Notes under the pieces: model-generated
What the model was told of the DNA's origin: nothing
What the model saw: only the letters and a program-made list of their open reading frames with translations
Database searches by the model: none
In this document: positions 46,517 through 56,153 of the stretch, piece by piece
Layout: each line of letters begins with the position of its first letter
Numbering within the stretch: position 1 is the first letter of the stretch
Source of the DNA: Bradyrhizobium sp. cir1
GTDB taxonomy: Bacteria; Pseudomonadota; Alphaproteobacteria; Rhizobiales; Xanthobacteraceae
Assembly: GCF_014198245.1 (NCBI RefSeq)
Contig: NZ_JACIHE010000001.1
Coordinates: 434,001-498,000, forward strand
Direction of reading: 5' to 3'
DNA length: 64,000 nt
Position numbers and translations under genes: made by a program

Positions 46517-48037
46517 TCAGTTGCGGCGGTGGGCGTTGAGGCGGCGCTCGACGAACAGCGAATAGCGCGACATTCCAAAGCAGAAGATGAAGTAGATGAT
46601 CCCGGCGAAGGCAAAGCCGGTGAATGCGGTCGACGGCGTCGACCATTTCGGATCCGAGAACGAGGCGCGAAGCGAACCCAAAAGGTCGAACAGCGCCACG
46701 ATCGAGACCAGCGAAGTGTCCTTGAATAGCGAGATGAAGCTGTTGACGAGGTTTGGAATGACGTGGCGCAGCGCCTGCGGCAGCACGATCAACGAGGTGG
46801 TCTTCCACCAGGAGAGTCCCAGCGCGGCGGCGGCCTCGCCCTGCCCGCGCGGGATCGCGGCAAGCCCGCCGCGCACGTTCTCGGCCTGGTAGGCGCCGGT
46901 GAACAGCGCGATGCCGATCAGCGCGCGCACGAGGCCATCGACGGTGAAATTGCCGGGCAGGAACAGCGGCAGCATGTAGGTGGCGAAGAACAGCACGGTG
47001 ATCAGCGGCACGCCGCGCCAGAACTCGATGAAGGCGATCGAGAATATCCGGATCAGCGGAATGGTCGAGCGGCGGCCGAGCGCGAGCGCAATGCCGATCG
47101 GCAGCGAGGTGACGATGCCGGTGACGGAGACCACCAGCGTCACCAGCAGCCCGCCCCATAGGCTGGTCTGCACCACCGGCAATCCGCCGTGATCGAGCCC
47201 CATCAGCTTGATCACGATCGCGATGGCGAGGAAAGTCGCGATGCTCGCGGCCAGCGCACGCCATCCGGTGCGCAGGCCGCCGCCGAGGACGAAGGCGATC
47301 AGTGAGACGACGGCGGTCGTGACGGCGAAGTCGGCCCAGACCGACTGGCCCGAGCCCTGGATCTGGTCGCGCAGCCAGATCAGCGGGAAGACAAGCCAGT
47401 GGATCGCCGTGCCGACCAACACGATCAGGTTGCCGATGATCCACAGCAGCGGCGCCATGGCCGAGGTCTTGCTGAGATTGAGCACGACGTTTCCGGCGCC
47501 GGTGATGCTGTCGTCGAACAGCTCCAGCAGGCCGGCCGTCCAGCTCAGGCCAAAGCCCTTGATGCCGCCGCCATGCAGCAGGAAGAACGCGACGACCGGA
47601 AAGGCGAAGAAGAACAGGCCGGCATTCAAGCCCTTGGCCGGCAGGCGCGGCACGAGCAGCGGCAGCAGCAGCACAGCCGCCAGGACGAGGGCGAGATTGA
47701 CCCGCCAGCGCTCGGCCTCGGGATAGAAGCCGTAGATTAATTGCGGCAGCTTGGCCTGGATATAAGGCCAGCAGGCGCCGACAGCGAAACCCGCGTTCTC
47801 GGTCAGGCAAGCTGCGCGGTCCTGGCCGCTCCAGACCGCATCGACCATCAGGAACTTCACGCTGGGAACGATGGTGAACCAGAGCAGCAAGGCGCCGAGG
47901 ATCGTGAGCAGGATGTTGGTCGGCGAGTTGAACAGGCGGGTCCGCACCCAGCCGATGAACCCCGTGGTCTTCACCGGCGCGGGCCGCTCGTTTACGAGAT
48001 CGTGCCGGACGAAGGAGGATGAGGCGATATCGGTCAT
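46517..48037 (-). CDS. aapM: General L-amino acid ABC transporter permease AapM (with insertion)
   Basis: One of the two inner-membrane permeases. The 506-residue protein has the usual N-terminal helix, a periplasmic stretch, and the C-terminal ABC permease core with the EAA motif ([25 protein letters not shown]). It is about 100 residues longer than its partner AapQ. The extra part lies around residues 140-275 and contains additional hydrophobic helices. The start ATG overlaps the aapQ stop (ATGA). Transport of several L-amino acids and GABA-type compounds is known for this family. Confidence 0.93.
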   Translation of the reverse strand: MTDIASSSFVRHDLVNERPAPVKTTGFIGWVRTRLFNSPTNILLTILGALLLWFTIVPSVKFLMVDAVWSGQDRAACLTENAGFAVGACWPYIQAKLPQLIYGFYPEAERWRVNLALVLAAVLLLPLLVPRLPAKGLNAGLFFFAFPVVAFFLLHGGGIKGFGLSWTAGLLELFDDSITGAGNVVLNLSKTSAMAPLLWIIGNLIVLVGTAIHWLVFPLIWLRDQIQGSGQSVWADFAVTTAVVSLIAFVLGGGLRTGWRALAASIATFLAIAIVIKLMGLDHGGLPVVQTSLWGGLLVTLVVSVTGIVTSLPIGIALALGRRSTIPLIRIFSIAFIEFWRGVPLITVLFFATYMLPLFLPGNFTVDGLVRALIGIALFTGAYQAENVRGGLAAIPRGQGEAAAALGLSWWKTTSLIVLPQALRHVIPNLVNSFISLFKDTSLVSIVALFDLLGSLRASFSDPKWSTPSTAFTGFAFAGIIYFIFCFGMSRYSLFVERRLNAHRRN

Positions 48038-49239
48038 GCGCCAAGGCTCCGGCTGACGCGCCAACCGTAGACGCTCATGACTGCGCTGGTGACGAGGGAG
48101 ATCAGGAGATAGACGCCCATCGTCATGGCGATGATCTCGATCGCCTGCCCGGTCTGGCTCAGCGAGGTGCCGGCGAACACCGAGACGAGGTCGGGATAGC
48201 CGATCGCGACCGCCAGCGAGGAGTTCTTGGTGAGGTTGAGATACTGGTTGGTCAGCGGCGGCACGATGACGCGCATGGCCTGCGGCACGACGATCAGCCG
48301 CAGCGTGGCGCCGCGGCTGAGACCGAGCGAAGACCCCGCCTCCATCTGTCCCTTGTGCACCGACAGGATGCCGGCACGCACGATCTCGGCGATGAAGGCG
48401 GCGGTATAGGTCGACAGCGCCACCGTCAGCGCCACGAATTCCGGAATGATGCGCGAGCCGCCGGCGAAATTGAACCCCTTGAGCTGCGGCAGCTCGAAGG
48501 TGAAGGGCAGACCGAAGACCAGCATGGTGGCCAGTGGAAGCCCGAACAGCAAGGCCAGCACAGAGGGCCAGATGCGGATCACCTGCCCCCGCTCAAACAG
48601 CGCGCGCCTGGCGTAGAAGCGCAATCCCAGCGAGACGACGATGCCGAGGGCCAGCATCGCCAGGAACGGCTCGAACCCGCTTTCGCCGATCGGGCGGGGA
48701 ATGACGAGGCCGCGATTGCTGATGAAGGCGATGCCGAGCACCGAAATGCTCTGTCGCGGATTGGGCAGGGCCGCGAGCACCGCCAGGTACCAGAACAGGA
48801 TCTGGAACAGCAGCGGCAGGTTGCGGATGATCTCGACATAGATCTCGCCGACGCGCGACAGCAGCCAGTTGGGCGACAGCCGGCACAGCGCGACGATGAA
48901 GCCGATCACGGTGGCGAAAAATATGCCCACCACCGAGACGACGAGCGTGTTGAGAAGCCCGACCACGAACACGCGCAGGAACGTGTCCGAGCCGGTATAG
49001 GAGATCAGCGTCTGGTTGACGTCGAAGCCGGCATTGTTGCGCAGGAAGCCGAAGCCGGCGGCGATGTGCTGGTTCTCGAGGTTGGCGCGCGCGTTGGAGA
49101 CGATCTCGTAGCCGATCCAACCCAGGATCGCGGCGAAGGCAAACTGGACGGCGACGCCGTTCCAGCCTGCCTTGCCGCCCAGAATGCGCCTGATCTTCAG
49201 CGCGATCTGGGCCGGCGGTTTTCGAGCCTCGGTGCTCAT
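48034..49239 (-). CDS. aapQ: General L-amino acid ABC transporter permease AapQ
   Basis: The second permease of the Aap system, 401 residues. It has an N-terminal membrane helix, a large periplasmic loop carrying the sequence [20 protein letters not shown], then the permease domain with EAA region [28 protein letters not shown]. These are the family hallmarks. aapJ lies 26 bases upstream, and the next gene overlaps by four bases. Confidence 0.95.
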   Translation of the reverse strand: MSTEARKPPAQIALKIRRILGGKAGWNGVAVQFAFAAILGWIGYEIVSNARANLENQHIAAGFGFLRNNAGFDVNQTLISYTGSDTFLRVFVVGLLNTLVVSVVGIFFATVIGFIVALCRLSPNWLLSRVGEIYVEIIRNLPLLFQILFWYLAVLAALPNPRQSISVLGIAFISNRGLVIPRPIGESGFEPFLAMLALGIVVSLGLRFYARRALFERGQVIRIWPSVLALLFGLPLATMLVFGLPFTFELPQLKGFNFAGGSRIIPEFVALTVALSTYTAAFIAEIVRAGILSVHKGQMEAGSSLGLSRGATLRLIVVPQAMRVIVPPLTNQYLNLTKNSSLAVAIGYPDLVSVFAGTSLSQTGQAIEIIAMTMGVYLLISLVTSAVMSVYGWRVSRSLGA

Positions 49240-49265
49240 CGCCGCGTGCCGCTGATCAAGCAGGA

Positions 49266-50282
49266 TCAGCGGATCGGCGGCGCGTACTGGAGACCGCCCT
49301 TGTTCCAGAGATTGTTGAGACCACGATTGATGCCGAGCGGCGAGCCGGCGCCGACGTTGCGATCGAACACCTCGCCGTAATTGCCGGTAGCCTTCACGAT
49401 CCGCACCACCCAGTCCTTGGTCAGGCCGAGCTGTTCGCCGAAATTACCGTCACTGCCGAGCACGCGCTTCAGCTCCGGGCTCTCCAGCTTCGCCTTCTCG
49501 TCGACATTCTTCGAGGTGATGCCGAGCTCTTCGGCGGTGACGAGCGCGAACAGCGTCCATTTCACGATGTCGAACCACTGGTCGTCGCCGTGGCGCACCA
49601 TCGGGCCGAGCGGCTCCTTCGAGATGATTTCGGGAAGCACCATGTGGTCGTTGGGATTGGCGAGCTTGAGGCGATTGGCGTAGAGGCCCGACTGGTCGGT
49701 GGTGAAGACGTCGCAGCGGCCGGCTTCATAGGCCTTGACGGTTTCGTCGTTGGTGCCGAACGCGATCACCTCGTACTTCATGTTGTTGGCCTTGAAGTAG
49801 TCGGCAAGATTCTGCTCGGTGGTGGTGCCGGTCTGCACGCAGACGGAAGCGCTGTTGAGCTCGAGCGCCGAATTCACCTTGAGCGACTTCTTCACCATGA
49901 AGCCCTGTCCGTCATAATAGGTCACGCCGGTGAAGTTGGCGCCGAGCGAGGTGTCGCGCGAGATGGTCCAGGTGGTGTTGCGCGAGAGCAGGTCGATTTC
50001 GCCGGACTGCAGCGCCGTGAAACGGTCCTTGGCCGAGGTCGGCACGAACTTGACCTTGGTCGGGTCGTTGAAGATGGCGGCCGCGATCGCGCGGCAGACG
50101 TCGACGTCGAGGCCGGTCCAGTTGCCCTTGTCATCGGGCGAGGAGAAACCCGGCAGGCCCTGGCTGACGCCGCAGGACAGCGTGCCCCGGTCCTTGATGG
50201 TCTTGAGCGTTTGCGCATCGGCGGCCTGGGCGGACAGGCCGGCGGCGAGAGCGAGAGTGAGAACCAGGGCTACGCGTTTCAT
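49266..50282 (-). CDS. aapJ: General L-amino acid ABC transporter periplasmic binding protein AapJ
   Basis: A 338-residue solute-binding protein of family 3 that captures a wide range of L-amino acids. It has a signal peptide (MKRVALVLTLALAAGLSAQA), then TLKTIKDRGTLSCGVSQGLPGFSSPDD, the ligand-binding segment SGEIDLLSRNTTWTISRD and a C-terminal VFDRNVGAGSPLGI. These match rhizobial AapJ. The ATG at 50282 starts the signal peptide and is preferred to an in-frame codon upstream. It is the first gene of the operon. Confidence 0.95.
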   Translation of the reverse strand: MKRVALVLTLALAAGLSAQAADAQTLKTIKDRGTLSCGVSQGLPGFSSPDDKGNWTGLDVDVCRAIAAAIFNDPTKVKFVPTSAKDRFTALQSGEIDLLSRNTTWTISRDTSLGANFTGVTYYDGQGFMVKKSLKVNSALELNSASVCVQTGTTTEQNLADYFKANNMKYEVIAFGTNDETVKAYEAGRCDVFTTDQSGLYANRLKLANPNDHMVLPEIISKEPLGPMVRHGDDQWFDIVKWTLFALVTAEELGITSKNVDEKAKLESPELKRVLGSDGNFGEQLGLTKDWVVRIVKATGNYGEVFDRNVGAGSPLGINRGLNNLWNKGGLQYAPPIR

Positions 50283-50662
50283 GGGCTGAAGGCCTTTCAA
50301 AGTCGTCTCAAGGTCAGGAATGTTGTCTCAGGATCGTCTCTGCCAGGGGTAGCCCTGCAAGAGTCATGCTGGGAAACCTTGCCGAACACTCGCCGATCCT
50401 GGGAGGCCATACCTTAATCCCCGCCGCAGCGCCCGCCGTGATGGCCGTGGCGCAAGGTTCGGTCAGACGATGGATCGAAGGTCGCGGCAGGCCCCTCAAC
50501 ATGCGGCGACTGAATAGCACCTGCGCATCACAGAACGACTGGCGAGCCGGGTCAAGGGGTTGACGGGACTCTTCTGTGTTCTGTTATTAACGACAGCGGC
50601 CTTTCGGCCGGCCCGCACGGCGCAAAGCGCCCGGCGGGAAACGCGGTTTTGAAAGCAGACGC
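50283..50662. other. Divergent intergenic region between aapJ and metC
   Basis: It holds the promoters of aapJ (left) and metC (right). A TTGACG/TTATTA pair lies on the metC side, and a small CGGCC-TTTC-GGCCG hairpin sits at 50597-50610. I could not recognise a riboswitch or a full sigma-54 promoter here. Confidence 0.55.
50560..50589 (+). promoter_or_regulatory. Candidate sigma-70 promoter of metC
   Basis: TTGACG and TTATTA are separated by 18 bases, about 73 bases before the metC ATG. It is the only such pair found in the region upstream of metC. Confidence 0.45.
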
Positions 50663-51847
50663 ATGGATTCCTCGCACCCCTCCCAGCAACAGGCCGAGAC
50701 CCGGCTGGTCACCTCCGGCCGCGACACCAAGGCACAGAAAGGGTTCGTCAACCCGCCGGTGTTCCACGGCTCGACGGTGCTCTATCCGACCGCCGAGGAC
50801 CTCCATGCCCATCGCGGCGAGTTCACCTATGGCCGCCACGGCACCCCGACGACCAGGGCGTTCCAGGACACGCTGATGGCGCTGGAGGGGCCGCAATGCG
50901 CCGGCGTCGGCATCGTGCCGTCGGGGCTGTCGGCGATCTCCACCACCCTGCTCTCGGTGCTGAAGGCCGGCGACCATATTCTGGTTGTCGACAACGTCTA
51001 TCGGCCCTCGCGCAATTTCTGCAACGGCATGCTGACCCGCTACGGCGTCGAGACCACCTATTTCGATCCGCTGATCGGCGCCGGCATCGACAGACTGTTC
51101 AAGCCCAACACCCGCGCCGTGCTGGTCGAGGCGCCCGGCTCGCAATCGTTCGAGATGCCCGACATCCGCGCCATTGCCGAGGTCGCGCATGCAAAGGGCG
51201 CGCTGGTCATCGACGACAACACCTGGGCGACCCCGCTCTATCACCGCTCGCTCGAACAGGGCGTCGACATCAGCATGCAGGCCGCCACCAAATATATCGG
51301 CGGTCACTCCGACATCATGTTCGGCACCATCTCCGCCAACGCCAAGGCCTGGCCGCAGATCGCGGAAGGCATCCGCCTGCTCGGCGTCTGCGCCGGACCC
51401 GATGACGTCTTCCTGGCACTGCGCGGCCTGCGCACATTGTCGGTGCGCCTGGCACAGCATCATCGCTCCGGGCTCGACATGGCGCGTTGGCTGGCAGCCC
51501 GTCCCGAGGTCACTCGCGTGCTGCACCCGGCGCTGGAGACCGATCCCGGCCATGCGATCTGGAAGCGCGACTTCACTGGCGCTTCGGGCCTGTTCAGCAT
51601 CGTGCTGAAGCCGGCGCCGCAGAAGGCCGTCGATACCATGCTCAACACGCTCAAACTGTTCGGCATGGGCTTTTCCTGGGGCGGCTTCGAGAGCCTTGCG
51701 ATTCCCTTCGATTGCGACGCCTATCGCACCGCGACCAAGTGGTCGCCGGGCGGCCCTACCCTGCGACTCCACATCGGCCTCGAGAGCACCGACGACCTCA
51801 AGGCCGATCTCGATCGCGGCTTCGCTGCCCTCAAGGCGGCAATGTGA
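50663..51847 (+). CDS. metC: Cystathionine beta-lyase (MetC)
   Basis: A PLP enzyme that cleaves cystathionine to homocysteine, pyruvate and ammonia in methionine synthesis. The 394-residue protein has the family pattern: PPVFHGSTVLYPTAE, YGRHGTPTTRAFQ, the PLP-lysine in MQAATKYIGGHSD (K210) and GASGLFSIVL. The start at 50663 gives MDSSHP. The FMGFSWGGFESLAI-like stretch (FGMGFSWGGFESLAIPFDC) is typical of MetC rather than cystathionine gamma-synthase. It is transcribed rightwards alone; the next gene is 132 bases downstream. Confidence 0.94.
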   Translation: MDSSHPSQQQAETRLVTSGRDTKAQKGFVNPPVFHGSTVLYPTAEDLHAHRGEFTYGRHGTPTTRAFQDTLMALEGPQCAGVGIVPSGLSAISTTLLSVLKAGDHILVVDNVYRPSRNFCNGMLTRYGVETTYFDPLIGAGIDRLFKPNTRAVLVEAPGSQSFEMPDIRAIAEVAHAKGALVIDDNTWATPLYHRSLEQGVDISMQAATKYIGGHSDIMFGTISANAKAWPQIAEGIRLLGVCAGPDDVFLALRGLRTLSVRLAQHHRSGLDMARWLAARPEVTRVLHPALETDPGHAIWKRDFTGASGLFSIVLKPAPQKAVDTMLNTLKLFGMGFSWGGFESLAIPFDCDAYRTATKWSPGGPTLRLHIGLESTDDLKADLDRGFAALKAAM

Positions 51848-51979
51848 GCACACTGACGAGGCATTGCGCCTGAGGAACGCGCAGTTACGGCAAACGTTAA
51901 CGCCAACGCGCCAACAAAGGGTTGATCCGCCGACGTTTGGCGCTAGCCTCACCAATCGACTCCAATCCGGACACGGAGC

Positions 51980-53671
51980 ATGGGTACGTTGGTTCTGCTC
52001 GATCTGATGGGCGGCGTTGCGCTGTTGCTGTGGGGCCTGCACATGGTCCATAGCGGAATCCTGCGCGCGTTCGGTCCCGACCTGCGGCGGCTGCTCGGCA
52101 AGGCGCTGGGCAACCGCATCAGCGCATTTGCGGCTGGCCTCGGGCTCACCGCGCTGCTCCAGAGCAGCACGGCAACCGCCCTGATCACGAGTTCGTTCGC
52201 GGCCGAGGGCCTCGTCAGCCTAGCCGCCGCGCTCGCCATCATGCTGGGAGCCAATGTCGGCACGACGCTGATCGTGCAGGTGCTGTCGTTCAACATCGCC
52301 GCCATAGCCCCCGTACTGTTCGTGCTCGGCCTCGTCGCCTTCCGCTCGGGACCGCGCTCCCGGATCAAGGACATCGGCCGCGTCTGCATCGGCCTCGGCC
52401 TGATGCTGCTGTCGCTGCACATCCTGCTCGACACGATGGCGCCGGCGGAGAACGCACCCGGCATGCGCGTCGTGATGTCGGCCGTAACCGGCGATCCCGT
52501 GCTCTGCATCGTCATCGCCGCGCTCGTCACCTGGGCGGTGCATTCGAGCGTCGCCAGCGTGCTCTTGATCATGTCGCTGGCCTATTCGCAGTTCATCTCG
52601 CCCGAGGCGGCGCTGGCGCTGGTGCTGGGCGCCAATCTCGGCAGCGCCATCAATCCCGTGTTCGAAGGTGCCAGGCGCGACGATCCCGCGAGCTATCGCC
52701 TGCCGGTCGGCAATCTCGTCAACCGCGTGGTCGGGATCGCGCTCGTGCTGCCGTTCCTGGGCGTGATCGCCGCGCACATGCATGCCTGGCAGCCGGATCT
52801 CGCGAAGATGACGGCCGCCTTCCACGTCGCCTTCAACCTCGGCACCGCCATCATCTTCATCGGGCTGCTCGACACCATGTCGCGCCTGCTGACGCGGCTG
52901 CTGCCCGATCGCGTGCAGGAGACCGACCCGGCCCGGCCACGCTATCTCGACGAGAGCGCGCTGGAGACGCCGTCACTGGCGCTGGCCGACGCCGCCCGCG
53001 AGGTGCTGCGCATGGGCGACCTCGTCGAAATCATGCTGCGCAAGGTGATGACTGCGATGATGACCGGCGACCGCGCGCTGGTCGACCAGGTCTCGAAGAT
53101 GGACAATGCCGTCGACGGTCTCGACGAGGCCATCAAGCTCTACGTGACCAAGCTGATGCGCGGCAGCCTCGACGAGAGCGAGGGACGGCGCGCGATGGAG
53201 ATCGTCTCCTTTGCCATCAACCTCGAGCATATCGGCGACATCATCGACAAGAGCCTGAGCGAGCTTGCGACCAAGAAGATCAAGCGCCGCTTCCAGTTCT
53301 CGGCCGAGGGCGCCGAGGAGCTCGCCGCCTTCCACAAGCGCACGATGGAATCGCTGCGGATCGCCTTCGGCGTGTTCATGTCGGGCGATGCCAACGAAGC
53401 GCGCAAGCTGCTGGTGGAGAAGACCACGCTGAAGAACACCGAGCTCGCCGCCGTCGAGCGCCATCTCGACCGCCTGCGCGAGGGCCGGCCCGAGACCATC
53501 GAAACCACCTCGCTGCATCTCGACGTGCTGCGCGATCTGCGCCGCATCCACTCGCATATCTGCTCGGTCGCCTATCCCGTGCTGGATGCGGCCGGCGAGC
53601 CCTATCGCAGGCGTGAGGCGGAGACGGCCACCCTGCCCGCCTCAGGCGCGGCCTCGGCGTTGCCGCGCTAG
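51980..53671 (+). CDS. Na/Pi cotransporter family protein with PhoU-like domain
   Basis: A NptA-type phosphate cotransporter, 563 residues. The N-terminal part (about 1-310) has eight or so membrane helices with the first QSSTA motif (ALLQSSTATALITS, Q61) and a variant second repeat motif (AVHSSVASVLLIMS). The cytoplasmic C-terminal part (about 340-540) is a PhoU-type helical domain (for example EIVSFAINLEHIGDIIDKSL). Such fused proteins import or export phosphate and may couple phosphate status to transport. It is monocistronic and convergent with the beta-lactamase gene. Confidence 0.92.
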   Translation: MGTLVLLDLMGGVALLLWGLHMVHSGILRAFGPDLRRLLGKALGNRISAFAAGLGLTALLQSSTATALITSSFAAEGLVSLAAALAIMLGANVGTTLIVQVLSFNIAAIAPVLFVLGLVAFRSGPRSRIKDIGRVCIGLGLMLLSLHILLDTMAPAENAPGMRVVMSAVTGDPVLCIVIAALVTWAVHSSVASVLLIMSLAYSQFISPEAALALVLGANLGSAINPVFEGARRDDPASYRLPVGNLVNRVVGIALVLPFLGVIAAHMHAWQPDLAKMTAAFHVAFNLGTAIIFIGLLDTMSRLLTRLLPDRVQETDPARPRYLDESALETPSLALADAAREVLRMGDLVEIMLRKVMTAMMTGDRALVDQVSKMDNAVDGLDEAIKLYVTKLMRGSLDESEGRRAMEIVSFAINLEHIGDIIDKSLSELATKKIKRRFQFSAEGAEELAAFHKRTMESLRIAFGVFMSGDANEARKLLVEKTTLKNTELAAVERHLDRLREGRPETIETTSLHLDVLRDLRRIHSHICSVAYPVLDAAGEPYRRREAETATLPASGAASALPR

Positions 53672-53697
53672 AATTGGCAGTCGCTCCTTACGGCCAG

Positions 53698-55644
53698 TCA
53701 GTCGATCCGCTGACCTGTGATCTGCCAAGGCCCGGGATTGAGCACCAGACCCGTCGCCTTGCCCGCCTCATCGTGCGAGAACGCAAGGCGCGTGTGATCG
53801 CCGCCATCGACGAAAAACGCGTCGCTGGACATCGGGACGACCGCGATCGGCGCGCCTTTCTCAAAGTCCAGAACGGGCAGCGCTCCGGTGGCCTCGACCT
53901 GGAGCTTGCCATCCTTGGCGGCGAGCTGGAGATCGACTCCCGGTGCTCGGATCGAGGCGCGAACGACCGTTAGCTCGATCGGTTCGATCTGCCCCTTGCG
54001 CATGATTCTGAGGCGGATCGCAGTGTTAGCGGGTCCGCGCATCTTGTCGAGCACCTGATTGAGAGGCCTGCCTTGCATCGCCTCGCCATCTAAATGCGTG
54101 ATCATGTCATTGGCAATCACACCAGCCTTGGCGGCAGGCGCGTCCTTGATCGGAGACACCACCTTGACGGCGCCCCCCTGCGTCGTGATCTCCAACCCGA
54201 CGCCACCAAATGCGCTGGCTTCTTGCCTGTCGCGCGCATTGGATGATGCAAACCTGTATGTTCCTGCGTAGCCGGCAAGCGTATTCGCGTCGACTCTCAT
54301 GACGCCCGCCGCAGCATCCGGGTTGACCTGATCGGGAATGCGGAACGCACCGTAGGTGAGATCGCGGAACATGCGCTGAAATGGGCCGCTCCCGCCACGC
54401 ACATGGATCATCTGCGCGGCAACCAGCTGCTCCGTCGGGTCAACCCAGAAATAGGTGCCCGATACGCCCATCCAGCTAAAGCTGCCAGTCGATCCCGGCA
54501 CCACACTCCACGCCGCATCACTGCGCACGGCAAAACCAAGTCCCCAGGTCGAGCCAGACTGTGGCCCGACGAGACCGCTGGCAAAGCCCGCGAAGCGGAT
54601 CTCGCCCGGCAGCGCATTTGTAGTCATGCGCCGAACGCTGGCAGGCGACAAGATGCGGACGCCGTCCAGTTCGCCGCCGTTGAGCAGCATCTGGCAGAAC
54701 CGCAGATAATCACCGGCCGTCGACGCAAGTCCGCCTCCGCCCGAGAACAGACTGGTCGGCCTGGTGATATCCGCCAATACGCTGTCTGGCGGACCACCCC
54801 AGCCATTGGCGGGCGGATCGACCAGCCGGGACAACTTGGCTGCCGGCACCGCGAAGGCGGTGTCGACCATGCCGAGCGGTTTGAACAGACGTGTGTCGAG
54901 GAACTGGTCGAACGGCTGGCCTGAGGCCACCTCGATCACACGCGCGAGCACATCGACGGAGAGGCCGTAGTCCCAGACGTCACCCGGCTGGTGCGCAAGT
55001 GGAAGCTTGGCGAGTTCAGAGATGACGTCGGCAAGAGTCCTGTCCCGGCGCCAAACGCCGGAATTGCCGTAGAGTCGCCTGCCGACAAGCTGATCGACCA
55101 TTGTGCCGCCGACGCCATAGACGAGCCCGGCAGTATGGCGCAGCAGGTCCTCGACCGTCATGGGGTGCTTCTGAGACTCGTACACCAAATCGATCTTGCC
55201 GCTCGCAGCGTCTTTCCTCTCGACGCCGACCATCATGTCCTTGAGCTCGGGAAGATACTGGTGGACCGGTGCGGCGAGATCAAGTTTGCCCTCCTCGACC
55301 AGCATTATGGCGGCCACGCTGGTGACTGGCTTGGTCATCGAGGCGATCCAGAAGATCGCATCGCCCTGCAGCGGGCTGGTCTTTGCCTGGTCACGAAAAC
55401 CGACGGCACGCAGATACGCCACCTTGCCGTTCCGCGCGATGGCCGCCACCGCGCCCGAGAAGGCGCCGGAATCGACCTGCGTCTGCTGCCAAGCCGCGAT
55501 CCGGGCCAGCCGCGACGGCGAGAAGCCGAGCGACTGAGGATCGCTCACTCGTGCGGCGTCGTACGCATGCGTGACGGTCGCAAGACCGAGGGTCACGAGG
55601 CAGAGGATCGGTAACGTCGCGCAACGGCGATGTAAGCGCTTCAT
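53698..55644 (-). CDS. Beta-lactamase-family serine hydrolase fused to a PDZ domain
   Basis: A 648-residue secreted protein. A signal peptide (about 1-27) is followed by a class C beta-lactamase/DD-peptidase-like domain (about 35-440) with S-x-x-K (SMTK, Ser102 and Lys105) and a YGLS motif. A PDZ domain follows at about 478-563 (FGGVGLEITTQGGAVKVVSPIKDAPAAKAGVIANDMITHLDGE), then a C-terminal beta domain. Such beta-lactamase-like hydrolases act as esterases or peptidases rather than resistance enzymes. The PDZ, more usual in periplasmic proteases, may recruit a partner or substrate. The ATG at 55644 gives the signal peptide. Confidence 0.9.
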   Translation of the reverse strand: MKRLHRRCATLPILCLVTLGLATVTHAYDAARVSDPQSLGFSPSRLARIAAWQQTQVDSGAFSGAVAAIARNGKVAYLRAVGFRDQAKTSPLQGDAIFWIASMTKPVTSVAAIMLVEEGKLDLAAPVHQYLPELKDMMVGVERKDAASGKIDLVYESQKHPMTVEDLLRHTAGLVYGVGGTMVDQLVGRRLYGNSGVWRRDRTLADVISELAKLPLAHQPGDVWDYGLSVDVLARVIEVASGQPFDQFLDTRLFKPLGMVDTAFAVPAAKLSRLVDPPANGWGGPPDSVLADITRPTSLFSGGGGLASTAGDYLRFCQMLLNGGELDGVRILSPASVRRMTTNALPGEIRFAGFASGLVGPQSGSTWGLGFAVRSDAAWSVVPGSTGSFSWMGVSGTYFWVDPTEQLVAAQMIHVRGGSGPFQRMFRDLTYGAFRIPDQVNPDAAAGVMRVDANTLAGYAGTYRFASSNARDRQEASAFGGVGLEITTQGGAVKVVSPIKDAPAAKAGVIANDMITHLDGEAMQGRPLNQVLDKMRGPANTAIRLRIMRKGQIEPIELTVVRASIRAPGVDLQLAAKDGKLQVEATGALPVLDFEKGAPIAVVPMSSDAFFVDGGDHTRLAFSHDEAGKATGLVLNPGPWQITGQRID

Positions 55645-55814
55645 CGGGACGATCTTCCAATTGGAGAACGATCGGCGCAAAAATCCACGTCATCGGACCG
55701 GTCGGAAAACCGGCATCGCGGCCAGAATGCTACAACTCGTAACACTAACGAAGTGGCGGGTCAATCGACAGACAGCTTGTGATTGCAGCCGTCTCCGGGA
55801 CCACTGCTATGGGA

Positions 55815-56153
55815 TCAGCGCTCGAGCGTCTTCGAGGTGCGGCCGCGGTTCTTGATGATCAGCATGATGTTGCGGACATAGATGATGGTCGCCAGCGCCT
55901 GTCCGAGGATGATGACCGGCTCGCGCTTCACGACGCCGTAGACCAGCGTCATCAGCCCGCCGCCCATCGAGCAGAACCAGAACGCCATCGGCACCACGCT
56001 GTTGCCAGCGCGCTCGCTCGCGATCCACTGCACCAGGAAGCGCGCGGTGAAGAACAGCTGTGCGACGAGGCCGAACGCCAGCCAGAAGTCAAACTTGGCG
56101 ACGAACACATCGTAGAGATAGTTGCTCAGCGCCTGACCGTATTGAATGATCAT
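55815..56153 (-). CDS. Lipid A biosynthesis N-terminal domain (LAB_N) protein
   Basis: A small membrane protein (112 residues) with three hydrophobic helices, beginning MIIQYGQALSNYLYDVFVAKFDFWLAFGLVAQLFFT and carrying the conserved LVQWIASERAGNSVVPMAFWFCS stretch of the LAB_N family. The stop of the upstream GT2 gene overlaps its ATG (ATGA), so the two are coupled. The family accompanies polyprenyl-phosphate sugar transferases. It is probably a flippase or accessory of the lipid sugar carrier. Confidence 0.9.
   Translation of the reverse strand: MIIQYGQALSNYLYDVFVAKFDFWLAFGLVAQLFFTARFLVQWIASERAGNSVVPMAFWFCSMGGGLMTLVYGVVKREPVIILGQALATIIYVRNIMLIIKNRGRTSKTLER

Noticed and set aside
45768..48044. 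A 758-codon open frame spanning aapM and aapP
   Set aside because: The first two thirds is an alternative reading of aapM with an Arg/Ala-rich composition typical of high-GC shadow frames. The real products are AapM in another frame and AapP in this frame from 46505.
50283..50400. Sigma-54 promoter upstream of aapJ
   Set aside because: The best candidate on the minus strand, near 50365-50385, has TTGC in the -12 region but AG rather than GG in the -24 region, so it does not meet the consensus.
50590..50662. SAM-type riboswitch in the metC leader
   Set aside because: The short leader has a small hairpin but none of the conserved core segments I know of SAM-I, SAM-II or SAH aptamers.
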